DNA of 64,000 nucleotides from Semisulcospira habei. Taxonomy: Eukaryota; Mollusca; Gastropoda; Semisulcospiridae. Under the pieces are notes generated by a model, which was given only the letters and a program-made list of their open reading frames with translations, was not told where the DNA came from and made no database searches. The DNA is taken from contig BTPG01000004.1 in assembly GCA_036245525.1 (NCBI GenBank), forward strand, positions 51,584,758-51,648,757. The letters run 5' to 3'. A program made the translations under genes and the position numbers. This document shows, in pieces, positions 34,706-45,890 of the stretch; within the stretch, counting starts at the first letter, position 1; every line of letters starts with the position of its first letter.

Positions 34706-34969
34706 GGGAAATAGAGATGAGCTAGCGGCAGACGAATTTATGACAGCAGACCCGTGATGTTTGGATCCATGCCCAAAATTAATCAGAGCTGACCTGTTGA
34801 GCCTCAATTCCTTCCACAAAATATCGACGATTTGACTCGTTCGAGCTGTTGCCGCCAAAACTTGACATCACTCCTACAGAGATTTGTTTCCACCTACCAG
34901 AGACCAGGAGTTCCCTCCGGGTGCCGATATTGATAAATCTGCACGTCTTGTGGCTCAGATGGGACGGAA

Positions 34970-35004
34970 GGGGGTGGGGAGGGGGGGGCGGGGGGGGGGG
35001 GGGC
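34970..35004. repeat. G-rich tract
   Basis: Run of up to 14 G with single interruptions. Confidence 0.9.
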
Positions 35005-35725
35005 GGCGTTGGCACACTTGTTGTCTCCCTCGATTCGCTACCGCTTGACAGAGGCAACCAGTGTTTGGGTCGGGGTGTCAATGGGTTTTCAGTCTATTCC
35101 TGTAGCTCAGTGACAGCTTCGTGTTACATGGCCACTTACATGACAGACCTCGCAAAATTCTCACCTTGTCTCGAGGCAGCCTGCAATAATTAAGAGTATT
35201 AATTTGCAAGGGGTTTAGAAAACCTTTGCCACTCACTGGTCCATGCAAACACCAGACGACTTCGCTTATATCGAGGTCGGACGCGTAACAGAAGTCGGAT
35301 ATACCAACGCTCTTTCAGAGGCGCGCCCCCGACCACACGTTTTCGACCTAAATTACTGACTTCGCCTCAAACAATCTTCGGAATATAACTACAACAATGA
35401 TCGGGCGCCCTGCTGCTTTGTGATATTCCAACCCTACGTATTATCATCCAGGTCTCCCTGGGGACTGGGGGGGAAGTAGGGTCCCTGTCAGCCCACAGGT
35501 GGGTTTCTCTCGGGCATGCGTCTGCTCCCTGTATTGCCCTCTCCCACTGCCTGTGCTCTGATATGGGTGTTGCTAATGCTAGCTTATTGCCCTGTGAGGT
35601 TTAACGATTGCCGCTGCGACTCATCATTCTGTTAGTTTTTTTTTTTTTTTTTTTTCACAGCTGCGGCACTCTGAAAGCTGTGCGTCGGCGTACAGTCAAT
35701 CAATCATCAATGTGTGGCTGTGAGG

Positions 35726-35785
35726 GTTACTGAGACGTGCCGCTCCGAACGCGTATGCCGTATCCGAGCGGACGTTCGAAGTTAA
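35726..35785. mobile_element. Pal-F element, decayed (60 bp)
   Basis: TTACTGAGACGTGCCGCTCC left, GGACGTTCGAAGTTAA right. The inner stem is partly lost. Confidence 0.6.
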
Positions 35786-35846
35786 CGGATCTAGTCAAAT
35801 CAGTGTATGCTACTCTGTGAGCGTGAACCTTACTGTTCTAATAAAT

Positions 35847-35908
35847 GGATGGTTTGTGACTTGAGACGTAAATTGCCGCTCATAAGGTTCAAAATCACAG
35901 ACCAGCAC
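35847..35908. repeat. Pal-C, left arm decayed
   Basis: GGTTTGTGACTTGAGACG left, AAGGTTCAAAATCACAGACC right. Confidence 0.75.
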
Positions 35909-36197
35909 ACAAATGAAGGCATAATATAAAAAAAAAGTAAATGCAATTTCTCCGTCTCATTTACGCTTAGTTTCGTCCGCGGCAGGAGGAAGGTACCAGG
36001 CGCTGAGTTTGAGCTGTTTCCAGCCGTCACTCTACGGTCTCCGCTTGCCGGCTAAGGCCCGTGATCGGCTCCTACCGATCCCTAGTGTCAACAGTCTCTT
36101 CCAGTGACCTTCACCCTCCCCCCTTTCCATCTCGCGACTTTCGCCCTCCGTCAGTCAATCTAAAAGCACGGCAAAACCACAAAACAACCACACATTT

Positions 36198-36267
36198 GCA
36201 AGAGGCATAGATCCTCATGAGCCCCCGCAATTGCGGGGGCTCATGAAGATCTATGCCTCTATCTTGC
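36198..36267. repeat. Pal-A hairpin with 4-bp right-arm insertion
   Basis: CCCCCGCAATTGCGGGGG centre. The right arm ends GCCTCTATCTTGC, with a CTAT insertion. Confidence 0.9.
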
Positions 36268-36423
36268 ACAATTTACATTTAATCTACCTCACTGGAGAGC
36301 ATGATAGGGTGAACCTTTTTTTGCGGAATGCGTGATGATCGATCTAGAAACTGTTCCCGATTTTCGCTTCAAGTGGTTTGCCTGCTTCTCAGCCCGACTG
36401 TTGAAGATGTGAGGTAAATATGA

Positions 36424-36488
36424 TTGCTGGTCTGTGATTTTGCACCTCATGGCTCAGAGGCGTAGGTCCAAAATCACAGCTCAGCACA
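36424..36488. repeat. Pal-C hairpin
   Basis: TGCTGGTCTGTGATTTTGCA left, GTAGGTCCAAAATCACAGCT right. Confidence 0.88.
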
Positions 36489-36611
36489 CACACCAACGTA
36501 AAAAGACGTACCGTCTTCGTCTACACACACAGGCTCCAGGACTGAACCAGATGGGGAGGTCGGCGCCCATGCCAAAATGAAACTCCTATGTCCAAGAATC
36601 AAACAACGCGC

Positions 36612-36816
36612 ATAACTCATTGTACCCCAAAACCAAATGTTGCCGTTGCCCTCTGAAGACTGCATTGCAGTGCAGAACACAAATCGACCATGATAGTTCA
36701 AGGGTGATGCCAGAATAGCTTGACGCCTATAGGCGCTAAGCTATTCTGGCATCACCCTTGAACTATCATGGTCGATCCATATCTTGCTGTGGTGTGTCTG
36801 GGGTAGAATGAGTTAA
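36612..36816. mobile_element. Pal-B MITE (205 bp), reverse orientation
   Basis: Left ATAACTCATTGTACCCC, right GGGGTAGAATGAGTTAA. The CCTCTGAAGACTGCATTGCA flank is on the left here and on the right in the 13.5- and 23.2-kb copies. Confidence 0.92.
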
Positions 36817-37008
36817 AACGAAGAATTCCCAAGAAAATACAATGAACCAATGTACAGTTTTTTTTTCCGCTGGTGTCATGAATATATATATTTTTTGTTT
36901 TGGCTGACTGGAATTTCTAAACCAGTGAGTGATATGACTAACTCTAAAAGCTGTTTTCGTCTGAGAAAGGGAGAGGTATACACATAATATTATGACTGTT
37001 GAGTTCCA

Positions 37009-37074
37009 GCAAAAGACATATATTCTCATGAGTCCCTGCGGCCGCAGGGACTGATGAGAATCTATGCCTTTTGC
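37009..37074. repeat. Pal-A hairpin with matched changes (GTCCCTGC/GCAGGGAC)
   Basis: 66 bp. The outer arms GCAAAAGACATA and TATGCCTTTTGC and the central GTCCC/GGGAC are both altered in paired fashion. Confidence 0.92.
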
Positions 37075-37457
37075 TGATGAAAGGAGAGGCAAGGCTCAAA
37101 CAACCAGTTTAATGCAGTTTCTTCGCTGTCGTTAAAATAAAGATCTTGCAAATGAAATAGACAAGGCCGTGAACCGGAGAGGTCAGGAAAGGGGAGGGAA
37201 AAACTTCACCACTGAAGCCCAGAGTTGTGGAACGTTGCGTGAAGAGGGGAGCGAAGCCGGCCACAGGAAAAGAAGAGTTATTTGCATACACTTTTCCTGG
37301 GGATAAAAATGTTTTCCAGCAGCGCTCGATTGAATGCTCGCCTCAAGGCTTAACGCTCAGCTCTGAAATATGCTGTTTACACATCCCAGTGAGATATGGA
37401 GCCCACGCGTCGAAGACTGGCCCAACATCCCCTATAAACGTCTGACATGTTGTGCCA

Positions 37458-37525
37458 GCAAGAGGTATAGATCCTTATAAACCCCCGCAGGCCTGCGGGG
37501 GTACATCAAGATCTATGCCTCTTGC
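37458..37525. repeat. Pal-A hairpin
   Basis: GCAAGAGGTATAGATCCTTA left, CCCCCGCAGGCCTGCGGGGG centre, ATCAAGATCTATGCCTCTTG right. Confidence 0.88.
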
Positions 37526-37898
37526 AGAAGGGATGCATGAATGTGCGAATCTATCACCAACACGAAGGACATCAAAATGCAAATCAAAGAGAGTACACTA
37601 AAAGGCGAACAAATTTTGTACTTTGATGACATGAAGGAATGCTCTGGAATCTCGGGCAATGGGGTACGATTCAAGCAAGCTCAGGCGCTCGGTCAATGGG
37701 TCATGAGTGTTCCGGTTCCGTGCATGGTTGAAGGAAGCCTTACGGAAGAACGAAGCCGGATCGGAATGGGTCTGGGAATGCACTGAATCAGGCACACTGT
37801 ACATGTACTCTACGGCCCATGACATGCCGAACCCCGGCATCCGCCATGGCAAGCTCCGATCCGGGCTTGGGGTGATTCAAGCAGCCGCGCGGTCATAG

Positions 37899-37950
37899 GT
37901 CGGTCCGTCCGTGATAGGCCGTCTCATGTCCTGGGTCACAGATCAGCACA
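37899..37950. repeat. Pal-C, decayed
   Basis: TCGGTCCGTCCGTGATAGGC left, GGGTCACAGATCAGCACAC right. Confidence 0.5.
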
Positions 37951-38492
37951 CACATGAAAAATATTTCCTTTTTCAACAATACGGCTGCGTTGCGGTGCGG
38001 CGATACTGAACAGTGTTTGAAACGTACTGCCATATTAAGAAAAACATTCCACCAGTAAATTCGTGTACTCCTTAAAGTACCATTACGCCTAAATCTGAAG
38101 ACACGTTTCTGCACCATTTGTGTTTGTTATGTCTTGTCGACACACCTAATGAATTTTAACAGCAGTTTGGACAGGCAGCAACAGCACATGCGTAATCGCA
38201 CTTATTTCAGTATTCTGCGCAGCGTTCAAACTATTTTTTAACTGTTTCTCGTACTGATAGCGTTGTATTTCTAGAACGGAGTGGAGTCATTGGCAGGTTA
38301 CTTAATATAAAGACGACGCGTGCTGAATTGGATTGACCTGTGTCTCAGAAATGAACCATAACTAGACCTGTGTCTGTAGCGTTTCGTAATCATCTGTTAC
38401 AAAAGTGTATCTTTGAACAGTTACGGCGGTAGTGGGCCTTTAATAAAAAAAAAAAAAGAAAAAAAAGGGGGTATCGTGAGGCCATACCATGC

Positions 38493-38530
38493 CCTTGTCT
38501 GTAATTTTGGACCTTAGAGAACAGCACACA
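38493..38530. repeat. Pal-C with right arm deleted
   Basis: CTTGTCTGTAATTTTGGACC joins almost directly to AGCACACA. Confidence 0.75.
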
Positions 38531-38742
38531 TACTTATTGCTTTGAGTACCACCGACGTCAGCACCGGAAATTTATTCTGAAGACGTCATGTGTCATCCCC
38601 GATGTACAGCGGATACAACTGAAAAATGCATGACTGAAGAGAAAACGACATAGTTAGCACGTAATGAGCGGAATTTACATTATATTGCACAAACGAAATC
38701 CCGTGGCTTCAGCTCATCTCTGTCCCAACAAAGGCATAACAG

Positions 38743-38820
38743 AATAAGTCTATTTCGTCAAAAGCAAGATTTAATTTGTGTTACAATGAAAATCTCGCTT
38801 TTCGCAAAATTGAACTTATT
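38743..38820. repeat. Pal-H hairpin, copy 1 (decayed)
   Basis: AATAAGTC, AAAAGCAAGATTT and AAATCTCGCTTTTCG then GAACTTATT, around TTACAATG. Confidence 0.65.
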
Positions 38821-38960
38821 GTCTTTTGCCATCCTAAGGAGATCTCAGTGTCGCCTGGCACGTGGAAGTTTTGGACAAAACCTGCGTCTCAGCGAAACCC
38901 TCTTGGGAGAAATCTCCATGCGTGAATAGCAAAGGTTTTTAGATTTTTTTTCTTTATTTC

Positions 38961-39028
38961 TGCGCTGGTCTGTGATTTTGGACCTTACGGCCTTTGGCCG
39001 TAAGGTCCAAAATCACAGACCAGCGCAC
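38961..39028. repeat. Pal-C hairpin, perfect stem
   Basis: TGCGCTGGTCTGTGATTTTG with fully complementary arm. CGGCCTTTGGCCG tip. The outer GCGC form is present in both arms (most copies have GTGC/GCAC). Confidence 0.95.
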
Positions 39029-39195
39029 ATTTTAGCAGATGGTGGGTCAGCGGGTGTAAGAAATGGAGCGTGCAGCGTGAAGCTGGGTGATCAATCCAGT
39101 ATCGACCCCTTTTCTTCCTGACCGCCAAAACCCTTCTCGTGAAAACATGCGCCACGGAGATGCGCACCAAGTTACACAGCAAGGTCTTTTTCTCT

Positions 39196-39229
39196 GCAAG
39201 AGGCATAGAGAGGATTTACGCCTCTTGCT
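39196..39229. repeat. mini Pal-A, 34 bp
   Basis: GCAAGAGGCATAGA then GGATTTACGCCTCTTGC. The tip is deleted almost to the outer arms. Confidence 0.85.
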
Positions 39230-39548
39230 GATTAGAATCAAGCAACGTCGGACGGACGGAAGGTCAGTCAAACGACGTTTCTGCGACGGAGGTCATTGGT
39301 CCAGTTTCAAAGGCAAGGACAATTTTTTTTTACCGCTAGATTCTTACAATCGGGAGAAATATCGTCGGTGGTCGACTGAGCTTATGATGATCTTACACAG
39401 CTGTTCTCGGACAGGATCGGGTCTGCTTTAACTACGTGTGTGTTTCCAGTGTAGAGGCGGGTCACCACGGATGTAAACTTGAAACAGACAGCTAGATCTT
39501 AACCGAAAATGAACGCCGGCTTCACACTCACCACCGCCTGCTGAGCCA

Positions 39549-39618
39549 GTATGAGACATACATCTTCATGGCCAAACCATACCCTGCAAGGACTCATGAG
39601 GATCTATGCGTCTTGCAG
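39549..39618. repeat. Pal-A, decayed left arm
   Basis: GAGACATACATCTTCATGGC left, CAAGGACTCATGAGGATC then TATGCGTCTTGC right. Confidence 0.75.
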
Positions 39619-39759
39619 GTGGGACGGTTTGGGGGCACGTGCTGGGCAAAAATGGCGTAGAATCGCAAGCGAGTCCGATCCACGCTAAGTGAATTACAAT
39701 ATCACGCATTTTCCTCAAACGTTGCACTTTTTGATGTCTTGAAAATCCCATTATAATCT

Positions 39760-39834
39760 ACAAGAGGCACAGATCCTCATCAGGCCCCAACCGCCGCAAG
39801 GCGGCTGGGGCTCATGAGGATCTATGCCTCTTGC
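39760..39834. repeat. Pal-A hairpin with enlarged GC tip
   Basis: The tip reads GGCCCCAACCGCC GCAA GGCGGCTGGGGC: a longer stem than the consensus, still paired. Confidence 0.92.
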
Positions 39835-39910
39835 TGACATTTGGGTCTCATGTACACTCAGATGGAGAAATACGCTTTTCAAGTCACGTCTTGCCAATTC
39901 CGTTCAATCT

Positions 39911-39984
39911 ACAAGAGGTATCTGTACCTCTTTACGTGAGCTCATGCAGACGCTAGGGGCTCATGAGAATCCACACCTCTCGCA
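39911..39984. repeat. Pal-A, decayed
   Basis: ACAAGAGGTATCTGTACCTC left, GGGGCTCATGAGAATCCACA right. Confidence 0.65.
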
Positions 39985-40239
39985 GCCAACAGACTGGTCA
40001 TGTCATCCTTCGACGGAAGAACTTACAAGGGTTTAGTTGAGGACTGTTTAGAGGAGTCCCGGAGTAAAAAGTTCTCTACGATTTATCGATTGCCCCTGCT
40101 TCAGCCATCTTGCGGGCAACGCGGTTTCTTATCTACACGGAAGGGATGAGGGTCAATTTTGAAACTGAATTCGGGAAGATTTCGCGTCAACGTTATTCTG
40201 TGGGGTCATTCACGCTTCAGCAACCACACTCTTTCCATC

Positions 40240-40430
40240 TGCAAGAAGCATGAATCCCCATCAGCCATTCCTATACAACCTGCGTTGCTGTCTGGGTTTG
40301 GGGTTTCGCGTTTCAACGTGGGTCTATATCATTTACGCTTCGACAGCAAAATGTATTCCATCTGAAAGAGAGATAAATTCTCATGAACTCACGAAAACTG
40401 CGTGGGCTGATAAGAATGTAATCTCTTAGT
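40240..40430. repeat. Pal-A left half (40240-40266) and decayed copy (40364-40429)
   Basis: CTGCAAGAAGCATGAATCCC and, 100 bp on, GAAAGAGAGATAAATTCTCA with right arm GGGCTGATAAGAATG. Confidence 0.6.
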
Positions 40431-40467
40431 TCATTTTTTTTTTCAAAGTCCGGGAAAATCTCCATCT

Positions 40468-40533
40468 GCAAGAGGTATAGATCCTCATGAGCCCCCGCAT
40501 ATGCGGGGGCTCATGAGGATCTATGCCTCTTGC
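40468..40533. repeat. Pal-A hairpin, near-perfect
   Basis: 66 bp, centre CCCCCGCATATGCGGGGG, a single G/T-type difference in the arms (GGTATAG vs CTATGCC). Confidence 0.95.
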
Positions 40534-40757
40534 TGAGGCATTTAATTTCCTAATAAGAAATAGCACCGACAAGAAATGATACCACGGTTTAAGGCAGTCG
40601 AGTTGCTAAAAAGTCGGCTGGGTCGTGCAGAGCTGGTGAGGAGGAGAGGGAGGCAGTTTTTGCAGCGCGAGCACACGTAACATTATCGCTAGGAAATTGA
40701 AAGGGAACACTGAGGTGAACAGCGCCGAGCGGACCGGAGCGGAATGAGTGAATTAAT

Positions 40758-40762
<5 letters not shown>

Positions 40763-40838
<76 letters not shown>

Positions 40839-41000
40839 GTATGTGTGTTTTTGTGTGTGCATGTGTGCGCGTGCCGGCATGCGTGTGTTTGCGTGTGTGT
40901 GCGTGCGTGTGTGTGCTTTTGCGCTTGCGTTTGTGTGTGTGCGTGTGTGCGTGCGTGCGTGTGTGCGTGTGTGCGTGCGTACGTGCGTGCGTGAATGTGC

Positions 41001-41032
<32 letters not shown>

Positions 41033-41240
41033 ATGATGATGATGATGGTGTGTGTGTGTGTGTGTCAACTGTGTGTACGTGCACGCGCGCGCTTAGTACA
41101 CATGTGTGCGCGTGCGCGAGTGTGTGAATGTTTGTGATGATGTGTGTGCGCGCGCGTGCGTGAGTGAGTGCACATGTGCGTGCATGCGTACGTGTGTGCA
41201 TGCGTGAGTGATGATGATGAATGTGTGTGCATGCCAACCT
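40763..41240. repeat. compound microsatellite: (GA)n, (TG/CG)n, (ATG)n
   Basis: 74 bp of GA, then 160 bp of TGTG/TGCG, then ATGATG runs at 41001-41045, then more TGCG with another ATGATG. Open frames of up to 182 residues here are artefacts. Confidence 0.95.
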
Positions 41241-41370
41241 GCACTGATGTATTAGGGTGTCGGTGCGTGCGTCTCTTTGCGTTCATTCAACTCAGACAAA
41301 CTAATTTCCAAATGGCATTTTGACCCTTATCATTCGGAATACGCCAGTGTGTGCAATAAGTTTGACTAAA

Positions 41371-41429
41371 ATAGTTCACGGGTAGTGCCAGAACAGCTTG
41401 GCGCCTCTAGCGCCACTACCCTTGAACTA
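41371..41429. repeat. Pal-B core, right arm shortened
   Basis: ATAGTTCACGGGTAGTGCCA left, CGCCACTACCCTTGAACTA right, ~30 bp missing from the right arm. Confidence 0.82.
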
Positions 41430-41763
41430 GAGGCATTGGTCTATATCCTTATCTGTAAGTAATATAATGTAGCTTGCATATGGCAGTGTACAAATTTGAA
41501 GCTTTTCGGCCTCAGTATGATATGGCTTAATGGTTGTGAACTCATTATGGCAGTCAAGCCTGAGAGAGATAAGAAAACAGAACTGGCATTTCATTAAGCA
41601 AAAAAGAGGAATGTCTGACTGCACTGTCAGTGACCCAATTCGTGCACCATCTTCACGGCACGATAACCGACCCAAAGTTAGATCCTTTAAAATCCTCTGA
41701 CCCATCGTTAGTCCAAGGTCCAGACACACTCGTGTTTGACCGGACATCCTCAATCCATAAATC

Positions 41764-41766
<3 letters not shown>

Positions 41767-41851
<85 letters not shown>
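41767..41851. repeat. (GA)n microsatellite, 85 bp
   Basis: Uninterrupted GA. A further GA tract lies at 42054-42092. Confidence 0.97.
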
Positions 41852-41854
<3 letters not shown>

Positions 41855-42050
41855 AATGAAACTTTATTTTACAACGCGGGTTAAGGTATTGACATCGTCA
41901 TTGACACAACCATTTTACAAACCTGCCGTTGCTAACAACTACAAGACTATCTACACATGCACACGCATATAAGTAAAAACATAATACTTGCAAACTGAAT
42001 TGACAACACTGTTCACATAGGCAGACATACTCATAGACTCTCAGACACCC

Positions 42051-42095
<45 letters not shown>

Positions 42096-42143
42096 GTTTC
42101 CTCAGCCAACCATTTCCAGTCCCAAGAAACACAAATTCCATCT

Positions 42144-42209
42144 GCACGAGGCATACATTCTCATGAGCTCCTGCGGCCGCGGGGCCTCATGAGAATGTAT
42201 GCCTCCTGC
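42144..42209. repeat. Pal-A hairpin with matched ATTC..GAAT and ACGAGG changes
   Basis: GCACGAGGCATACATTCTCA left and CTCATGAGAATGTATGCC right: CATAC/GTATG is paired, differing from CATAG/CTATG of most copies. Confidence 0.9.
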
Positions 42210-42428
42210 ATCCAGAAACGGGCACCATCAACGTCCTCAGCCGGAGGAATCTGCAAGGCTTCGGTCTAAGAGTGTGATGAAGAGCGCCACCTATAAAGTC
42301 CCAATGTCCCATAACTCACGTTGCCTATTACACGCGCTGCCCCCATACAGCCAACTCCACTACCAGCAGAAGGCAAACACCTCAATACCTCCTCTATTTG
42401 AGGACGAAAATGAGGCCAGACTCTGCCA

Positions 42429-42494
42429 GCAAGAGGTATAGATTCTCATGAGCCCCTGCAATCGCAGGGGCTCATGCGACTCTATACCTCTTGC
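42429..42494. repeat. Pal-A hairpin with matched GGTATAG/CTATACC
   Basis: 66 bp, CTGC subtype. Both arms carry the TATAG/CTATA form. Confidence 0.93.
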
Positions 42495-42633
42495 TGTGGA
42501 ATGGTCTTGCTGGCTGGAGGACAGGGGCTTGACTGATCAGACACGGAGCTCTGCGAAACTTTGTCACATCATGCGGGTTGCGGTTTTGCACGGTAGTGTC
42601 TTATGACATTCTGCTCTGAGGAGGCAATAGAAA

Positions 42634-42711
42634 GCAAGTCCATTTTATGTGAAAAGCGGGATTTCCATTATAATACAATGAAAAACTCGCTTTTCACTAA
42701 CATGGACTTGC
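42634..42711. repeat. Pal-H hairpin, copy 2
   Basis: GCAAGTCCAT and GTGAAAAGCGGG pair with CTCGCTTTTCAC and ATGGACTTGC. Shares AAATCTCGCTTTTC-type core and CAATGAAAA with the copy at 38.7 kb. Confidence 0.8.
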
Positions 42712-42836
42712 CGTCTTTAGGCTTCGTGGGACAGGATTGCGAGCTAGATGGATGTCACAGCCACGAAACGGAACAGCCCAAGGAAAATTCTGGCACGATT
42801 TGAAATCTGCCTTGAAATTATCGAACACATAGTGGC

Positions 42837-43017
42837 TTAACGCACTCAGCCCCGACACACCACAGCAAGACACGGATCTAGCCTGATAGTTCAAGGTTGG
42901 TGCCAGAATAGCATGGCACCCATAGGCGCTAAGCTATTCTGGCACCACCCTTGAACTATCACGATCGATCTGTCTCCAGAAGTGCAATACAGTCTTCAGA
43001 GGGCAACTTCAAAATTA
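42837..43017. mobile_element. Pal-B MITE, right end lost
   Basis: Left end TTAACGCACTCAGCCCC. The core hairpin has several mismatches (GCATGGCACC). The right flank with AGTGCAATACAGTCTTCAGA is present but no right terminus is seen. Confidence 0.88.
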
Positions 43018-43212
43018 ATTGTAAAGCTTGGAAACTTGCTTTCAAACCGCTATAATTAATCTTTGTGAGGGCTGCACGCGGGAGGGCCTAGAAGTTTGCT
43101 TGCATACACACGTCTGTCTGAAACTGAATACAGACACTTTGCGCCACCTGTCTGAAAACATGAATCCATAGTGACAAACATTATAAATCTGTGTCATCCT
43201 TACTGCACGTAA

Positions 43213-45132
43213 ATGACACGGCGCGACACACTTGCACAGTGTGGAAATGTCACTTTTACACTACACAACCGGTACAACGTGACACACCTTTACAGTGTGG
43301 AATTGTCACCTTTACACTACATAACCGGTAAAACGTGACAAACGTTTACAGTGTAGAAATGTCACCATTACACTACATAACCGATACAGCGTGACAACCT
43401 TTCACAGTATGGAAATGTCACCTTTACACTACATAACCGGTAAAACGTGACAAACGTTTACAGTGTGGAAATGTCAACTTTACACTACATAACCGGTACA
43501 GCGTGACAACCTTTCACAGCATGGAAATGTCACTTTTACTCTACAGAACCGGTACAGCGTGACAAACGTTCACAGTGTGGAAATGTCACTTTTACTCTAT
43601 AGAACCGGTACAGCGTGACAAACGTTCACAGTGTGGAAATGTCACTTTTACTCTACAGAACCGGTACAGCGTGACAAACGTTCACAGTGTGGAAATGTCA
43701 CTTTTACTCTATAGAACCGGTACAGCGTGACAAACGTTCACAGTGTGGAAATGTCACTTTTACTCTACAGACGTTCGCAGTGTGGAAATGTCACGTTTAC
43801 TCTACAGAACCGGTACAGAGTGACAAACGTTCACAGTATGGAAATGTCACTTTACTCTACAGAACCGGTAGAACGTGACAAACGTTCACAGTGTGGAAAT
43901 GTCACTTTTACTCTACAGAACCGGTACAGCGTGACAAACGTTCACAGTGTGGAAATGTCACTTTTACTCTACAGAACCGGTACAGCGTGATAAACGTTCA
44001 CTGTGTGGAAATGTCACTTTTACTCTACAGAACCGGTACAGCGTGACAAACGTTCACAGTGTGGAAATGTCACTTTTACTCTACAGAACCGGTACAACGT
44101 GACACACTTTTACAGTGTGGAATTGTCACCTTTACACTACATAACCGGTTAAACGTGACAAACGTTTACAGTGTAGAAATGTCACCATTACACTACATAA
44201 CCGATACAGCGTGACAACCTTTCACAGTATGGAAATGTCACCTTTACACTACATAACCGGTACAACGTGACAAACGTTTACAGTGTGGAAATGTCACCTT
44301 TACACTACATAACCGGTACAGCGTGACAACCTTTCACAGCATGGAAATGTCACTTTTACTCTACAGAACCGGTACAGCATAACAAACGTGCACAGTGTGG
44401 AAATGTCACTTTTACTCTACAGAACCGGTACAGCGTGATAAACGTGCACAGTGTGGAAATGTCACTTTTACTCTACAGAACCGGTACAGCGTGACAAACG
44501 TTCACAGTATGGAAATATCACTTTTACTCTACAGAACCGGTACAGCGTGACAGACGTTCACAGTGTGGAAATGTCACTTTTACTCTACAGAACCGGTACA
44601 GCGTGACAAACGTTCACAGTGTGGAAATGTCACTTTTACTCTACAGAACCGGTACAGCGTGATAAACGTTCACAGTGTGGAAATGTCACTTTTACTCTAC
44701 AGAACCGGTACAGCGTGACAAACGTTCACAGTGTGGAAATGTCACTTTTACTCTACAGAACCGGTACAGCGTGACAAACGTTCACAGTGTGGAAATGTCA
44801 CTTTTACTCTACAGAACCGGTACAGCGTGACAAACGTTCACAGTGTGGAAATGTCACTTTTTCTCTACAGACGTTCACTGTGTGGAAATGTCACGTTTAC
44901 TCTACAGAACCGGTACAACGTGACAGACGTTCACAGTGTGGAAATGTCACTTTTTCTCTACAGACGTTCACAGTGTGGAAATGTCACGTTTACTCTACAG
45001 AACCGGTACAGCGTGACAAACGTTCACAGTGTGGAAATGTCACTTTTTCTCTACAGACGTTCACTGTGTGGAAATGTCACGTTTACTCTACAGAACCGGT
45101 ACAACGTGACAAACGTTCACAGTGTGGAAATC
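43213..45132. repeat. 56-bp minisatellite, about 34 units, with higher-order repeats
   Basis: Unit: CACAGTGTGGAAATGTCACT, then TTTACTCTACAGAACCGGTA, then CAGCGTGACAAACGTT. Two unit classes (ACTCTACAGAACC versus ACACTACATAACC). The ACACTACATAACC block with the landmark GGAATTGTCACC at 43300 and 44120 is repeated with an 820-bp offset. The 3' end (44840-45115) consists of composite units of about 92 bp in which a full unit alternates with a 36-bp deleted one. Long frames in it are phase artefacts. Confidence 0.97.
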
Positions 45133-45356
45133 AGCGCCGGACCAATCAGTTTTCAAGGGGGGGGGGGTGGGGGGGGGTGCTCAACTTTTTTTTTTTCTAT
45201 TGCCAGGGTCTAGTATATATCAAAACACCACAACCGAAACTGTCTTCTGACGTTTTTGAAAGTTTCTAACTGGTGTTACGTACGGCACGAAAACACAAGC
45301 GTTACACTCAATTTTAAACACACTTATTTATAGTTTGATGCCAGGCGAGGGTGTGT

Positions 45357-45389
<33 letters not shown>

Positions 45390-45580
45390 GGGGGGGGGGT
45401 GCTGTAATACCAAACATCTCCCCCCTCCGCTCTGGATCCAGCCCTAGAAATGTCACTTTTACTCTACAGAACCGGTACCGCGTGACAAACGTTCACAGTG
45501 CGTCCATTGTCACCTTCTGCAGAGCCGGCAGCCCGTGACAAACTTTCACATCGTATCCATGTCCCCCTCATTCTACAGAA
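45133..45580. repeat. interruption and outlying minisatellite units
   Basis: G-runs (45157-45178), a T-run, a TG/G tract (45350-45398), then two decayed 56-bp units at 45447-45580 (GAAATGTCACTTTTACTCTA, then AACCGGTACCGCGTGACAAA). The array appears to have been split by about 310 bp of foreign sequence. Confidence 0.8.
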
Positions 45581-45823
45581 CTGCGGCAGGCGAACTCCGG
45601 CAAACAGTTCTGAGAGGCTTTCTATTAACCTCAGGAAACCGCGGAGCGATGTCCCTATGACCTCCTTCCGTAAAGGAACACACATGTAATTGCAAGTATG
45701 CTGCCAAGTGTGTGCTGTTACCTAGTTTTGGACACCATGGCACTCGGCGGTAAGGCCACCTATCGCAAACCACTGATAAGGACTTTCTCAGAATTATCGG
45801 TATCCTTTAAACTAACCAAATTC

Positions 45824-45890
45824 GCCAAGAGGCACATATCCTCATGAGCCCCTGCGACCGCAGGGGCTCATGAGGATCTATGTCTCTTGC
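45824..45890. repeat. Pal-A hairpin, CTGC subtype
   Basis: GCCAAGAGGCACATATCC left, GCCCCTGCGACCGCAGGGGC centre, GGATCTATGTCTCTTGC right. Confidence 0.9.

Larger units (their letters stand above)
23861..36611. other. spacers inside the 28-kb intron, first part
   Basis: 23861-24365, 25559-26194, 26301-26616, 26888-27275, 27763-28163, 28231-28916, 29156-29555, 29637-30170, 30224-30616, 30681-31079, 31729-32211, 32741-33131, 33424-33962, 34030-34513 and 34706-35846 hold no recognised exon or RNA gene. 33445-33891 and 34065-34439 have frames of 148 and 119-124 residues without recognisable domains. They overlap each other on both strands and I do not call them genes. Confidence 0.6.

Noticed and set aside
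40689..41237. 182-residue His/Thr/Ser-rich frame
   Set aside because: Pure translation of GA, TG and ATG microsatellites.
43213..45132. CRISPR-like array
   Set aside because: Units are contiguous 56-bp tandem copies without unique spacers, in an animal genome.
44731..45269. Two 160-residue repetitive frames
   Set aside because: A 56-bp minisatellite is not a multiple of three, so all three phases open in turn. Repeats of similar peptide in shifted frames show it is not coding.
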